DNA of 64,000 nucleotides from an uncultured Chitinophaga sp. (GCF_902168175.1 NZ_CABHOU010000092.1:1-64000), one strand, 5' to 3'. Positions 35,205-43,754 are shown, counted from the first letter of the stretch. Notes: generated from the sequence alone by a model not told the origin. Made by a program: numbers and translations.

Positions 35205-36640
35205 CAGAAGATTTAGTAAAAATATTAATGATCGACGACGATGAAGATGATTACTTCCTTGTAAGCAGCCTTCTCGACGACATCGCCCCCGGCCAGTACA
35301 AAGTAGACTGGGCTGGCACTTACAACGAGGGAATTGCCGCTATCGCTAAACGGGGCCATGACATCTACCTGATCGATTACCGGCTCGGGCAGTACACTGG
35401 TATCGACATTCTCCGGCACTTCCAGGAGATCGCCTATAAGGCACCTGTGATCATACTTACTGGTAAGGGCGATTACTCCATAGATAAGGAAGCCATGACA
35501 GCCGGCGCATCCGATTACCTTGTGAAAGGGGAAATATCGGCCGCAGTGCTGGAAAGAACGGTACGTTACGTACTCGACGAGTTCCGCCACCTGCGCGCCA
35601 TTGCCGAAAGCGAGCGTAAGTACTTTGGCATCTTCGAAAAGTCGCACGACCTTATCCTGCTGGCCGACTGCAATAAAAAGATTATCGACGCCAACCCTGC
35701 CGCTCTGCGTAAAATGGAGTACAGTAAAGACGAACTGCTGGAGCTGCATATGCAGGACCTTTTCCTGGAAAAGGAGCAGGGAGGAGAGTTTGTGGAAGAG
35801 ATTTGTAAAGAGGACGCGATCACACACGTGGAGTATATTTTCAAAAGCAAATCGGGCAACCGCCTCGATGTATTGGTAAATGCCAATATGCTCGACGAAG
35901 AGAACAATGTTTTCCTTTGCGTGGCAGAAGATATTACCCGGCGTAAACGTGAAGAACTGGAAAAACGTCAGCAGGAGAAATTCGTGGTATCAGGCCGCAT
36001 TGCGCGCGTAATTGCACACGAAGTACGTAACCCGCTTACGAACATCCTGCTGGCCGTAAGCCAGTTTAAACTGGAACCCGTTTCGCCCAACCCGGAAGAA
36101 AGCGTAGTGTACCTCGACATTGTAGAACGTAACTGCCACCGCATTAACCAGCTGGTTACCGAATTGCTGCAAAGCACCCGCATGATGGACCTCCATCCCG
36201 AAGCTGTATTTGCCAACCAGTTGCTGCTTAAAACGCTGGAACATGCGCAGGACCGCCTGCAACTGAACGGTATTAAGGTAGAAAAGAACCTGATGCGCCC
36301 GGATGTAATACTACAGCTGGACATAGATAAAATGATTATCGCCTTACTAAATATCGTGATCAATGCTATCGAGGCCATGAAACCTAATGAAGGTGTGCTT
36401 ACCCTTACCACCTACCTGGAAAAGGATAAGGTTTGCATTCGTATTAAAGATAATGGTATTGGCATTCCGGAAGAAAACAAGGTAAGGCTGTTTGAGCCCT
36501 TCTTTACCGATAAAACAAAAGGTACCGGTTTGGGCTTAACCTCCACACAAAACATCATCCTTAACCACAAAGGCTCTATTCATGTAGAAAGCGCACGGGG
36601 CCACGGAACTGAGTTTGTAATATTGTTACCTGTTCAGTAA
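35201..36640 (+). CDS. Receiver-PAS-histidine kinase hybrid protein
   Basis: A 479-residue soluble protein starting at the ATG at 35201, which overlaps the previous stop by 4 bp. Order: an N-terminal receiver (Asp59 in LIDYRLGQYTG), a PAS domain (about 140-255, KYFGIFEKSHDLILLADCNKK), then HisKA with His273 in VIAHEVRNPLTNI, and HATPase (IKDNGIGIPEENK, GTGLGLTSTQNI). It has no membrane segment. It probably takes phosphate from the upstream system at the receiver and signals on through its own kinase. It ends at a terminator. Confidence 0.92.
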   Translation: MTEDLVKILMIDDDEDDYFLVSSLLDDIAPGQYKVDWAGTYNEGIAAIAKRGHDIYLIDYRLGQYTGIDILRHFQEIAYKAPVIILTGKGDYSIDKEAMTAGASDYLVKGEISAAVLERTVRYVLDEFRHLRAIAESERKYFGIFEKSHDLILLADCNKKIIDANPAALRKMEYSKDELLELHMQDLFLEKEQGGEFVEEICKEDAITHVEYIFKSKSGNRLDVLVNANMLDEENNVFLCVAEDITRRKREELEKRQQEKFVVSGRIARVIAHEVRNPLTNILLAVSQFKLEPVSPNPEESVVYLDIVERNCHRINQLVTELLQSTRMMDLHPEAVFANQLLLKTLEHAQDRLQLNGIKVEKNLMRPDVILQLDIDKMIIALLNIVINAIEAMKPNEGVLTLTTYLEKDKVCIRIKDNGIGIPEENKVRLFEPFFTDKTKGTGLGLTSTQNIILNHKGSIHVESARGHGTEFVILLPVQ

Positions 36641-36659
36641 GTCTTCATTGATATAACAG

Positions 36660-36690
36660 TAAAGCCGCAACCGCCAGTTGCGGCTTTACT
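36660..36690 (+). terminator. Terminator of the three-gene two-component operon
   Basis: TAAAGCCGCAA (36660-36670) pairs perfectly with TTGCGGCTTTA (36678-36688) across 7 nt, followed by CTT. Confidence 0.85.
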
Positions 36691-36891
36691 TATTTGCAGA
36701 GGCGTGTTCCGTGCCCGTCAAAACTAAATTTATTGAACAAACCCATCGGGCTTTGTAGCACAGTGAATCGCGCTCGTATACCGGGAACAGGTCGCACCCT
36801 TCATCCCCGGGAATGATTTACCGCCCGGAATACAATAAAAAAGGGTCGACGGTATTAACCATCAACCCTCATTTATGTTAAGGCAAAATTA

Positions 36892-37068
36892 TCAAACCGG
36901 GTTTCTGCCCCTGATAATGTTAACCAGTATAGCAATTACTGCCAATACTAACAATGCGTGAATTAGTCCGGTAACGGAGTAAACAAACACGCCAAGCGCC
37001 CATCCTATGATGAGTATTACTGCGATTAAATATAATAAGCCGCTCATAATTTGGAGTTTTTGGTTCAT
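36892..37068 (-). CDS. lmo0937-family small membrane protein
   Basis: A 58-residue membrane protein not seen by a 60-residue cutoff. Two helices are visible: GLLYLIAVILIIGWALGVFVY and LIHALLVLAVIAILVNII, followed by RGRNPV. This is the layout of the lmo0937 family, small membrane proteins of unknown function found near stress genes in many bacteria. The ATG at 37068 is used here; a second start at 37046 (MSGLLYL) is equally possible. Its stop lies just downstream of a weak hairpin region that also ends the upstream operon. Confidence 0.85.
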   Translation of the reverse strand: MNQKLQIMSGLLYLIAVILIIGWALGVFVYSVTGLIHALLVLAVIAILVNIIRGRNPV

Positions 37069-37271
37069 GATTATATGTTAAAATTCTGTGCCAGTATTAA
37101 AACCCCGCAAATTGCCCATTATAGCATGTGTTTAACACCCTTTTCGTGGACACACCTCCACCATGCGTGAAAAAAATCAGCAGATTTCACAGGTATTACG
37201 CGCTGTTTGTGCAGTAAAAATTCGTGGTCAAGTTTTTGGGTCTACTTATGTATACACCAAAACAATAAGTC

Positions 37272-37727
37272 ATGAACGATCAAGTAACCGAAGTACTCAC
37301 CGACCTCGTTAAAATTAATAACGACAGGATCGAAGGCTATCAGAAAGCGATCAATCAAACAGATGAAATCGATTTGAAAGAACTATTCGCCCAGATGATA
37401 GCAGAAAGTAAAACTTACCAGGTAGAACTTAACCAGAAACTTCGCCAGAACGGGGAAGAACGTGAGGATGATTCTACTTTCGCCGGTAAAATTTACAGGG
37501 CCTGGATGGACGTGAAAGCGACCTTTAGCGGCGCTAACAGGCACGCTATCCTGGCGAGTTGCGAATATGGAGAGGATGCGGCACAGAAGGCTTACCGCGA
37601 AGCACTAAAAGAAGATTCGGAATTACCGGCAGAAATCAGTCAGCTGGTGCGTAATCAGCAACAATCATTAAAAGCATCTCACGATAAAATCAGGCACCTG
37701 CGTGATCTGGAAAAAGTGAATGCTTAA
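37272..37727 (+). CDS. PA2169/DUF2383-type four-helix-bundle protein
   Basis: A 151-residue helical protein of the ferritin-like four-helix group without known activity. The NDQVTEVLTDLVKINNDRIEGY start and the QMIAESKTYQVELNQKL helix are family-typical, followed by two more helices and AHDKIRHLRD-like SHDKIRHLRDLE at the end. It is highly charged, soluble and full of Lys/Glu. The family is commonly found beside CsbD, YmgE and other stress genes, as here. It is monocistronic with a terminator 90 bp downstream. Confidence 0.88.
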   Translation: MNDQVTEVLTDLVKINNDRIEGYQKAINQTDEIDLKELFAQMIAESKTYQVELNQKLRQNGEEREDDSTFAGKIYRAWMDVKATFSGANRHAILASCEYGEDAAQKAYREALKEDSELPAEISQLVRNQQQSLKASHDKIRHLRDLEKVNA

Positions 37728-37817
37728 AAGATATCTTTTCCTCCAACCCAATTCATCCGTATTGTTATATCCCACTATCCATGTTTAACTCAAACATCCA
37801 TCGTCCCCATTAATTAC

Positions 37818-37850
37818 AAGAGCAAGGTTCAATACGATCCTTGCTCTTTC
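37818..37850 (+). terminator. Intrinsic terminator of the DUF2383 gene
   Basis: AAGAGCAAGG (37818-37827) and CCTTGCTCTT (37839-37848) pair perfectly over 11 nt, followed by TTCTT. Confidence 0.85.
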
Positions 37851-38063
37851 TTATTCCGGTAAAATTCGTTGTATTGTATTGAATGAAGTGGAGAACGATT
37901 TTGCAATCGCCAGTCAATCCGAAACGATCATCCGGGTTTGCCGTACACTACCGGCCCGCCGGCGCAAAGCCACAGCCACCAATAAAAAAGCAGCACAAAT
38001 CGGCACTGCTTTCTATTTTATTTCTTCTTCCTCATACAAAGTTCAGACTGTATGTTGTAAAAA

Positions 38064-38093
38064 ACTGTCCTGCATTTTTCAATGCAGGACAGT
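38064..38093 (-). terminator. Long perfect hairpin downstream of csbD
   Basis: ACTGTCCTGCATT (38064-38076) pairs perfectly with AATGCAGGACAGT (38081-38093) over a 4-nt loop. On the minus strand six T follow, so it can end a transcript from csbD, 200 bp away, or belong to an unannotated RNA. Confidence 0.65.
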
Positions 38094-38294
38094 GTAAAGG
38101 CAAAACTATCAGGTCTTTATCTCTGCTTCGTTTCCATTTAAGTCTTCTTTCGAAGCATCGAATATGAATACTCATGCATAAAAAAAGACCGAAAAAGGAT
38201 GCCTAATAACTAAAACAACAGCTATGATAAAAAGTATATCACCGTCTAGACAAACGGTTTATTAGATCTCTCCTTATAATATCTTAATAATATC

Positions 38295-38480
38295 TTATAG
38301 CTCATTAATGAGCTTTTTAACTTCATCTTTTGATTTACCTAACTTTTGTTGCAGTTTGCCATAAAGCTCATCTTCCTTTCCTTCTGCATAAATCAGGTCG
38401 TCGTCGGTAAGGTCGGCGTACTGTTGTTTCAATTTGCCTTTGATTTCGTTCCACTTACCTTTGATTTGTAATGTGTCCAT
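38295..38480 (-). CDS. CsbD-family stress protein
   Basis: A 61-residue soluble protein of the CsbD family. The start at 38480 (MDTLQIKGKWNEIKGKLKQQYADLTDDDL) is the usual family start; the frame is open further upstream with no family support. The pattern of GKWNEIKGKLK, then DDDLIYAEGKEDELYGKLQQKLGK is diagnostic. CsbD proteins accumulate under envelope, osmotic or nutritional stress; the molecular role is unknown. Its last codons form a 16-bp palindrome, AGCTCATTAATGAGCT, at 38297-38312. Confidence 0.93.
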   Translation of the reverse strand: MDTLQIKGKWNEIKGKLKQQYADLTDDDLIYAEGKEDELYGKLQQKLGKSKDEVKKLINEL

Positions 38481-38803
38481 GGTTTTCGTTTTTGGTGTAT
38501 GATTAACTTTTACTGTATCCGTTGACCCTGTCTGTGGTCGGAAAAAATAATTCAATTACTGTACCAGCGTGCCAGCTCCCATGAATAATCATCGATTTGT
38601 TAATTGGCAGGCCAGAGTGTGGAATTTTTATATCTCCCAGCGGGAAAAAAATTCCACAAATATGCCATTAAGTCCTATAAACCTATTCAGGCAAGCTAAT
38701 TGCAGTGTTAGTATTATTGATTGTGAAAATAGGATGGTAGCTGTATTGACGTTTTTCAACCTATGCAAGTTTACACGGCGCAATAGCGCAACAAAAGTTC
38801 AAA
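38481..38803. other. 323-bp AT-rich divergent promoter region
   Basis: The gap between csbD (-) and the lone receiver gene (+) holds a perfect 11-bp inverted repeat with a 17-bp spacer (38619-38657) and no convincing gene. A TGGCAC on the minus strand at 38569-38574 looks like a sigma-54 -24 box but lacks the -12 GC. Confidence 0.45.
38619..38657. promoter_or_regulatory. Inverted repeat GTGGAATTTTT-N17-AAAAATTCCAC
   Basis: The two 11-bp arms (38619-38629 and 38647-38657) are perfect reverse complements. The site lies 147 bp before the receiver gene and about 140 bp before csbD, so it could serve either. The GTGGAAT half matches the ku/ligD palindrome half-site. Confidence 0.5.
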
Positions 38804-39163
38804 ATGGGTGATTTCATATTGATTATTGATGACGAACCGGATATTTGCAAACTATTGCAACTAAGCCTGTTGAGGCGGGGTTATAATGTTAAGTACGTGC
38901 ATGCTTTAGAAGAAGGTATGAAGTGCATACAAGATAAACAACCTGATATTCTGTTCTTAGACATACACCTGCCTGATGGATCAGGACTTGAGGCTTTACC
39001 TGCTATAAAAAAGCAGTGTCCTCAAACGCCCATCGTTACCATCAGTGCATACGACACGGGCATGGAAATGGAGCAGGCACTTAGTGCAGGAGCCTCGTAT
39101 TTCCTTCCTAAGCCATTTAGTCTTAAGCGTTTACAAGAAGTAATCTATCAAATAAAAAGCTAA
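38804..39163 (+). CDS. Single-domain response regulator
   Basis: A 119-residue CheY-like receiver with acidic pocket IDDEPD and phospho-acceptor Asp53 in LFLDIHLPDGSG, and Lys in LPKPFSLK for the active site. There is no output domain. Its sequence is a little AT-richer than its neighbours, but codon use is otherwise similar. The next gene is a sigma-54-type regulator 62 bp downstream in the same direction, so the two may form a phosphorelay with one of the kinases of the island. Confidence 0.92.
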   Translation: MGDFILIIDDEPDICKLLQLSLLRRGYNVKYVHALEEGMKCIQDKQPDILFLDIHLPDGSGLEALPAIKKQCPQTPIVTISAYDTGMEMEQALSAGASYFLPKPFSLKRLQEVIYQIKS

Positions 39164-39225
39164 AACCGTTAGGACGGCACTGATTTAAATCGTAAATTTA
39201 GTAACCCGGCTAACATCATACGAAT

Positions 39226-40686
39226 ATGAAGAGTATCCTAATAATTGACGATGAAATAAATATCTGTACGCTGCTCAGCAAATTCCTGTCTAAGCATGGT
39301 TTTAAAGCTGAGTCAACGATGTCTGGTGCTACAGCCCTCAAAATGCTGAAGGAAAAGCCGTATGATCTCATTCTCTGCGATTACAGGTTAAAAGACACGG
39401 ATGGCGCACAGCTCCTGAACGACATCAGGCAGATAAGGCCACGTACTGTTGTGATCATTATTACCGGCTATACCGACGTGCGTATTGCCGTTGATATGGT
39501 AAAAAACGGTGCGTACGATTATATCTCCAAACCACTTTACCCGGATGAAATTCTGGCCCTGGTGCAAAAAGCGCTATCGCATGAGCCTGTACCCCTTAGG
39601 GAACCTGCCTATGCTCCCGCTGCTGCGGCTGTTGGCGGCCGTGCGCAGGAGGAAGTTGTGGAAGAGGAAAAAGCGCCGCTCTCCCTTAAATCTTCGAAAC
39701 CGAACGATAAATATGTGTATGGTAAAAGCCATGCCGCTAAAGAACTCTACCGCCAGATTACACTGGTAGCACCTACCGATTACAGCGTGATCGTGTACGG
39801 CGAAACCGGTACCGGTAAAGAGTCTGTAGCAAACCTTATTCACCAGAACAGTCAGCGCAAAAACGAACCATTCGTAGCGCTAGATTGTGGCAGCCTCTCC
39901 AAAGAACTGGCAGCCAGCGAATTGTTTGGTCACGAAAAAGGTTCATTCACAGGAGCCATCAACACTAAGATCGGTGCTTTCGAACAGGCCCACGGTGGTA
40001 CCCTGTTCCTCGATGAAATCGCGAACCTTTCTTATGATATCCAGGTAGCCCTGCTCCGCGTGATCCAGGAAAAACAGATCCGCCGCGTAGGCAGCCTCAA
40101 GGAAATAGCTGTGGACGTTCGCCTCGTGGTAGCTTCTAACGAAAAATTATCTGAGTCTGTTCAAAAAGGTAAGTTCAGGGAAGACCTGTTCCACCGCTTT
40201 AACGAATTCACCATTTATATACCGCCATTACGCGAACGCCTCGACGATTTACCACAACTGGTAGATACCTTCATGCAACAGGTAGCGCGCGAACTCGGCA
40301 AATCGCCCATTCCTATTTCCAGCGATGTGTGGGATTGCTTCCGCCGCTACGACTGGCCAGGTAACATCCGCGAACTGAAGAACGTAATTCGCCGTGCATG
40401 CCTGCTCACACCGGCCGATGAAGAAATAGCCGTAGAAACACTGCCACTGGAACTCAAAGAGGAATCCAGCCGCGAAAGCTTCTCCGTAGGCGCCGATGGA
40501 CTGGAAGAACATGATATGATCACCGATGCGAACGACCTCAAGGCCGTGGCATTAAAAGCAGAGTACAATAAGATCATTAATGTGCTTAAAGCGGTAAAGT
40601 ATAACAAAACAAAAGCCGCCCAGCTCCTCAACATCGACCGTAAAACTTTGTATAACAAACTACGGTTGCTGAACATCAACTACTAA
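39226..40686 (+). CDS. NtrC-family sigma-54-dependent response regulator (second)
   Basis: A 486-residue activator: receiver with phospho-acceptor Asp52 in LILCDYRLKDTDG, a linker of about 50 residues rich in Ala and Glu, AAA+ domain with Walker A GETGTGKE, a sigma-54 contact loop GSFTGA (Ser in place of the usual Ala), Walker B GGTLFLDEIANL, and a C-terminal Fis-type helix-turn-helix (TKAAQLLNIDRKTLYNKLRLL). It is distinct from the activator at 25803-27146. Its kinase is unknown. A palindromic hairpin follows the stop codon. Confidence 0.94.
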   Translation: MKSILIIDDEINICTLLSKFLSKHGFKAESTMSGATALKMLKEKPYDLILCDYRLKDTDGAQLLNDIRQIRPRTVVIIITGYTDVRIAVDMVKNGAYDYISKPLYPDEILALVQKALSHEPVPLREPAYAPAAAAVGGRAQEEVVEEEKAPLSLKSSKPNDKYVYGKSHAAKELYRQITLVAPTDYSVIVYGETGTGKESVANLIHQNSQRKNEPFVALDCGSLSKELAASELFGHEKGSFTGAINTKIGAFEQAHGGTLFLDEIANLSYDIQVALLRVIQEKQIRRVGSLKEIAVDVRLVVASNEKLSESVQKGKFREDLFHRFNEFTIYIPPLRERLDDLPQLVDTFMQQVARELGKSPIPISSDVWDCFRRYDWPGNIRELKNVIRRACLLTPADEEIAVETLPLELKEESSRESFSVGADGLEEHDMITDANDLKAVALKAEYNKIINVLKAVKYNKTKAAQLLNIDRKTLYNKLRLLNINY

Positions 40687-40712
40687 TATCACTTATTGGC
40701 AAGATTATCATA

Positions 40713-40732
40713 GCGGGTCCCTTGGGACCCGC
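40713..40732 (+). terminator. Compact GC-rich hairpin after the second NtrC-type gene
   Basis: GCGGGTCCC and GGGACCCGC pair perfectly around TT. No proper T-run follows, so it may act as a pause or stability element more than a terminator. Confidence 0.5.
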
Positions 40733-40769
40733 AACTGTTTACAGTAGCTTCGTGTAAAACCTCCCTTTT

Positions 40770-41231
40770 ATGAAGAACAAACCAGAACGTGCAGCAAAGA
40801 AAATCCCCTTCTTCGAACGCTTCGCCAGTAAAGTGATTACTGCAACCGGTAGTTCCTGGGCCTCGATTACCGCGATGGGCATCATCGTTATCTGGGCCAT
40901 CACCGGCCCGATATTCAATTTCAGCGACACCTGGCAACTGGTTATCAACACAGGCACTACCATTATCACTTTCCTGATGGTATTCATTATCCAAAAGTCA
41001 CAGAATAAGGATGGGAAATCGATACAACTAAAGCTGAACGAACTGATTGCAGCCACAAAAGAAGCAAGTAACCGCTTGATTGATGTGGAAGACCTGTCTG
41101 AAGAGGAGCTGAACACCCTCCATAAGTATTATATGAAACTGGCAGAACTTACCTGCAAGCACCTCGACATAAAAGAATCGCACTCGATTGAGGAAGCGAT
41201 GGAAAATACCCGCGAAAAACTGGGCGAATAA
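40770..41231 (+). CDS. Low-affinity iron permease family protein
   Basis: A 153-residue protein with two membrane helices (SSWASITAMGIIVIWAITGPIF, INTGTTIITFLMVFIIQ) followed by a helical, charged cytoplasmic part. The FIIQKSQNKDGKSIQLKLNELI string that follows the second helix is a hallmark of this family, which was first named for yeast Fet4-like iron uptake. A transport role is not proved in bacteria. The N-terminal FFERFASKV is typical. It is transcribed after the hairpin, possibly from its own promoter. Confidence 0.88.
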   Translation: MKNKPERAAKKIPFFERFASKVITATGSSWASITAMGIIVIWAITGPIFNFSDTWQLVINTGTTIITFLMVFIIQKSQNKDGKSIQLKLNELIAATKEASNRLIDVEDLSEEELNTLHKYYMKLAELTCKHLDIKESHSIEEAMENTREKLGE

Positions 41232-41392
41232 CGTAAGCTCACATGTTGGCCAGTTTTCGGCTGGCGGCCCAAAGCTTTCTCCAATAAGGAATTCATGGCT
41301 TTACTGCTAGTGTGATCGGCGATAAATTCTAATCATTTCCGTTCTCCCGACCGGCCTAATTACAAAATCCGCTGGCAGTTAGCGTATAAAAA

Positions 41393-41412
41393 AAGCGGCC
41401 TTTCAGCCGCTT
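41393..41412 (-). terminator. Intrinsic terminator of aspA
   Basis: On the minus strand AAGCGGC and GCCGCTT pair across a 6-nt loop, followed by a T-run. It begins 4 bp after the aspA stop codon. Confidence 0.85.
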
Positions 41413-41416
41413 CTCC

Positions 41417-42823
41417 TTATTTATTAATAAACTTCGGGTGAATCATGTTCTCGAAAGTGAATATCTCGTCCCACTTCTCCTGCGTCAATAACTTTTTCTC
41501 CTTCACTGCCAGATCATGAACCGACTTTCCGGTTTCCAGGGCTTCGCGGGCAATGGCCGCCGATTGCTCGTAGCCAATGATCGGGTTGAGCTGGGTAACA
41601 ATACCAATACTGCCCATCACCATGTTGCGGGTATGCTCGGCGTTGGCGGTAATACCCACCACACATTTTTCACGAAGGGTATTGCAGGCGTTGGTCATGT
41701 AAGTAAGGGAGGTAAACAGCGCCATCGCTATCACCGGTTCCATTACGTTCAGTTGCAGTTGGCCGCCTTCGGCTCCCAAAGTGACCATCAGGTCGGCGCC
41801 GATTACGTAAAACGCGGTTTGGTTCACCACTTCAGGAATCACCGGGTTTACTTTACCTGGCATGATGGACGAACCTGGCTGCATGGGCGGCAGGTTTATT
41901 TCATTTAACCCGGCACGTGGGCCCGACGATAACAGGCGAAGGTCGTTACAGATCTTAGATATCTTTACGGCGGTACGTTTCAAAACGCCGGAGAGCTGTA
42001 CGTAAACGCCGGTATCGTAAGTAGCTTCTATTAAATCTCCCGCCAGCACCAGGTCAAGTTGGGTTACGTCGCGCAGGTATTGGGTTACCCGGCCCGCATA
42101 CCCTTCAGGCGCATTTACCCCGGTACCAATTGCCGTGGCACCCATATTAATTTCCAGTATCAGGCTTTTGCTATCCTGGATGCGCGCCAGCTCCTCGTTA
42201 AGATTAGTGGCAAAAGCGCGGAACTCATCGCCCAGGCTCATCGGCACAGCATCCTGCAACTGGGTACGGCCCATTTTCAGTACGTTCTTAAATTCATCAC
42301 CTTTCGCACCAAAGGCGGCGGCAAGGTCTTGTATAGATTTGCTGTAGTTGGTCAGTTTATTAATGAGGGCGATACGAAAAGCGGTGGGGTAGGCATCGTT
42401 GGTCGACTGCGAGCAGTTAACGTGGTTGTTGGGGTGGCAGAATTTATATTCGCCTTTTTGTTTGCCCATCATCTCCAGCGCCACATTGGCAATTACCTCG
42501 TTGGCGTTCATGTTTACCGAAGTACCGGCGCCACCCTGAATCAGGTCGCTGAGGAACTGATCGTCGAAGTCGCCATTAATTACACGGTCGCTCGCCTGTA
42601 TAATGTATTCAGCAATTTCCGGGTCCAGGGCACCGAGGTCGCGGTTGGCCATGGCAGCTGCCTTTTTCACATAACCCAAAGCCTGCACGAAAAGCGGCTC
42701 CGTCCTGATAGGAATGCCGGTAATATGAAAATTCTCCAACGCGCGCTGCGTTTGAATACCGTAATAAACATTATGTGGTAACTCCTTCTCTCCTAAAAAA
42801 TCATGTTCTATCCTTGGTGTCAT
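41417..42823 (-). CDS. aspA: Aspartate ammonia-lyase
   Basis: Enzyme that splits aspartate to fumarate and ammonia. The start at 42823 (MTPRIEHDFLGEKELP) gives 468 residues, the usual family length; upstream in-frame codons have no family support. It has the fumarase/aspartase signature GSSIMPGKVNP, NVNMNANEVIANVALE-like NMNANEVIANVALEMMG and the SQSTNDAYPTAFRIA block. It is a single-gene unit, with its terminator just downstream. It would feed fumarate to the TCA cycle or to anaerobic respiration. Confidence 0.96.
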   Translation of the reverse strand: MTPRIEHDFLGEKELPHNVYYGIQTQRALENFHITGIPIRTEPLFVQALGYVKKAAAMANRDLGALDPEIAEYIIQASDRVINGDFDDQFLSDLIQGGAGTSVNMNANEVIANVALEMMGKQKGEYKFCHPNNHVNCSQSTNDAYPTAFRIALINKLTNYSKSIQDLAAAFGAKGDEFKNVLKMGRTQLQDAVPMSLGDEFRAFATNLNEELARIQDSKSLILEINMGATAIGTGVNAPEGYAGRVTQYLRDVTQLDLVLAGDLIEATYDTGVYVQLSGVLKRTAVKISKICNDLRLLSSGPRAGLNEINLPPMQPGSSIMPGKVNPVIPEVVNQTAFYVIGADLMVTLGAEGGQLQLNVMEPVIAMALFTSLTYMTNACNTLREKCVVGITANAEHTRNMVMGSIGIVTQLNPIIGYEQSAAIAREALETGKSVHDLAVKEKKLLTQEKWDEIFTFENMIHPKFINK

Positions 42824-43244
42824 GGCAAAATATTTTGTTGTAACGTGTTTTGGTACCCCGATAAAGTCTGGCATTTTACACCTTTTATCCAAACTGGCCA
42901 AGTCGGATTTTGGGTAAGGATGTGGTAGCCAACAGCTGTCCGTTGGTCATCCGCCGTTGCGTCGCACACTTCAACTATAGAAAAAAATGGGGCGGGAGAA
43001 AAAAAACAGTAGTGCTTGTCATCACATTCACATCAACCTAACGTTTACCATTAAACGGCGATTAAATTATCGCGGATTGCAAATGAAATGATGGACCATT
43101 TTACCAAATCCTTTATGGCAAAGGGTTTCAACTATCTTTGTGTAAAACAAACAATATTTAAAAAATACGGGGATTTAAAAATCAGGAATTCGTGTACAAA
43201 ACACAGGAATTGAAAAACAGGTAAAAATCTCCTCAAAAGTTAAA
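42824..43244. other. 421-bp gap between aspA and sixA
   Basis: No gene is seen. On the + strand TATCTTTG (43133-43140) matches the -7 consensus but points into the end of sixA, with only repeats of CAGGAATT (43181-43188, 43205-43212) and A-rich sequence downstream. aspA promoter sequences must lie at its left side. Confidence 0.4.
43133..43140 (+). promoter_or_regulatory. Orphan -7-like box TATCTTTG
   Basis: Exact TAnnTTTG match on the + strand with no + gene behind it and no clear TTG at -33. If active it would give an RNA antisense to the 3' end of sixA. Confidence 0.3.
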
Positions 43245-43754
43245 TCAGAACAATGCAGCTCCTTCATTTTTGGGGTAGTCAAAAAAGAGGAAACGTTTAG
43301 GTGCGCGGTCGAAATCTTTCCAGCAATCGGTATCAGCCGACACGGCAAAAATGCCTGCGGTGGGTACGTTGTCGATGCGCATTTCTTCGGTGAGGTAATT
43401 GGCAAAATCAGTGATGCCCGGGTTATGGGCAAAAATGGCTACCTGGTCAAAGTCGTCGTCTATTTTGGTAATCACTTTTAAAAAAGTGGAGGCGTAACAT
43501 AAATAGAGCTCCTCTTCCAGCAAGATTGCCTGCCGCGGATAGTTCCACTCTCTGGCCATAATTTTCGCTGTAGACCTTGCCCTTTTGGCCGGGCTGGAAA
43601 TAATGAGCTGTGGCACCGCGCCCCTCGATAGCATACGTTCTGCCATTTCAGGTGCACTTATTTTGCCCCGTTTGTTAAGCGGCCGGTCAAAATCATCCAT
43701 GTCAGGGTCTGTCCAACTGGACTTTGCGTGGCGAACAAGAAGCAATGTTTTCAT
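43245..43754 (-). CDS. sixA: SixA-type phosphohistidine phosphatase
   Basis: Small histidine-phosphatase of 169 residues from the start MKTLLLVRHAKSSW at 43754; the frame is open 9 codons further without support. The RHAKSSW motif carries the nucleophilic His, and FAHNPGI carries the second His. In enterobacteria SixA removes phosphate from phosphohistidine in PTS or HPt proteins. The target here is unknown. It stands alone and reads toward aspA. Confidence 0.9.
   Translation of the reverse strand: MKTLLLVRHAKSSWTDPDMDDFDRPLNKRGKISAPEMAERMLSRGAVPQLIISSPAKRARSTAKIMAREWNYPRQAILLEEELYLCYASTFLKVITKIDDDFDQVAIFAHNPGITDFANYLTEEMRIDNVPTAGIFAVSADTDCWKDFDRAPKRFLFFDYPKNEGAALF

Larger units (their letters stand above)
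37728..38294. other. 567-bp gene-free, partly AT-rich region
   Basis: Two overlapping + frames at 37879-38167 read as low-complexity shadows without family signatures. The region holds the terminator at 37818-37848, the 13-bp stem hairpin at 38064-38093, and a doubled TAATATCTTA at 38276-38296 just upstream of the csbD stop. It may also contain promoter sequences. No RNA gene is claimed. Confidence 0.5.

Noticed and set aside
37088..37093. TGGCAC on the minus strand before the lmo0937-type gene as a sigma-54 promoter
   Set aside because: The -12 position reads TTTA and the implied start would fall on the start codon.
37879..38167. Two overlapping + frames in the 567-bp gap
   Set aside because: The translations are basic, lack family signatures and run through the hairpin at 38064-38093.
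38569..38574. TGGCAC on the minus strand before csbD as a sigma-54 promoter
   Set aside because: The -12 position reads TACA without the needed GC.
38569..38811. An 80-codon + frame before the lone receiver
   Set aside because: It overlaps the inverted repeat and the receiver start, with no recognisable protein pattern.
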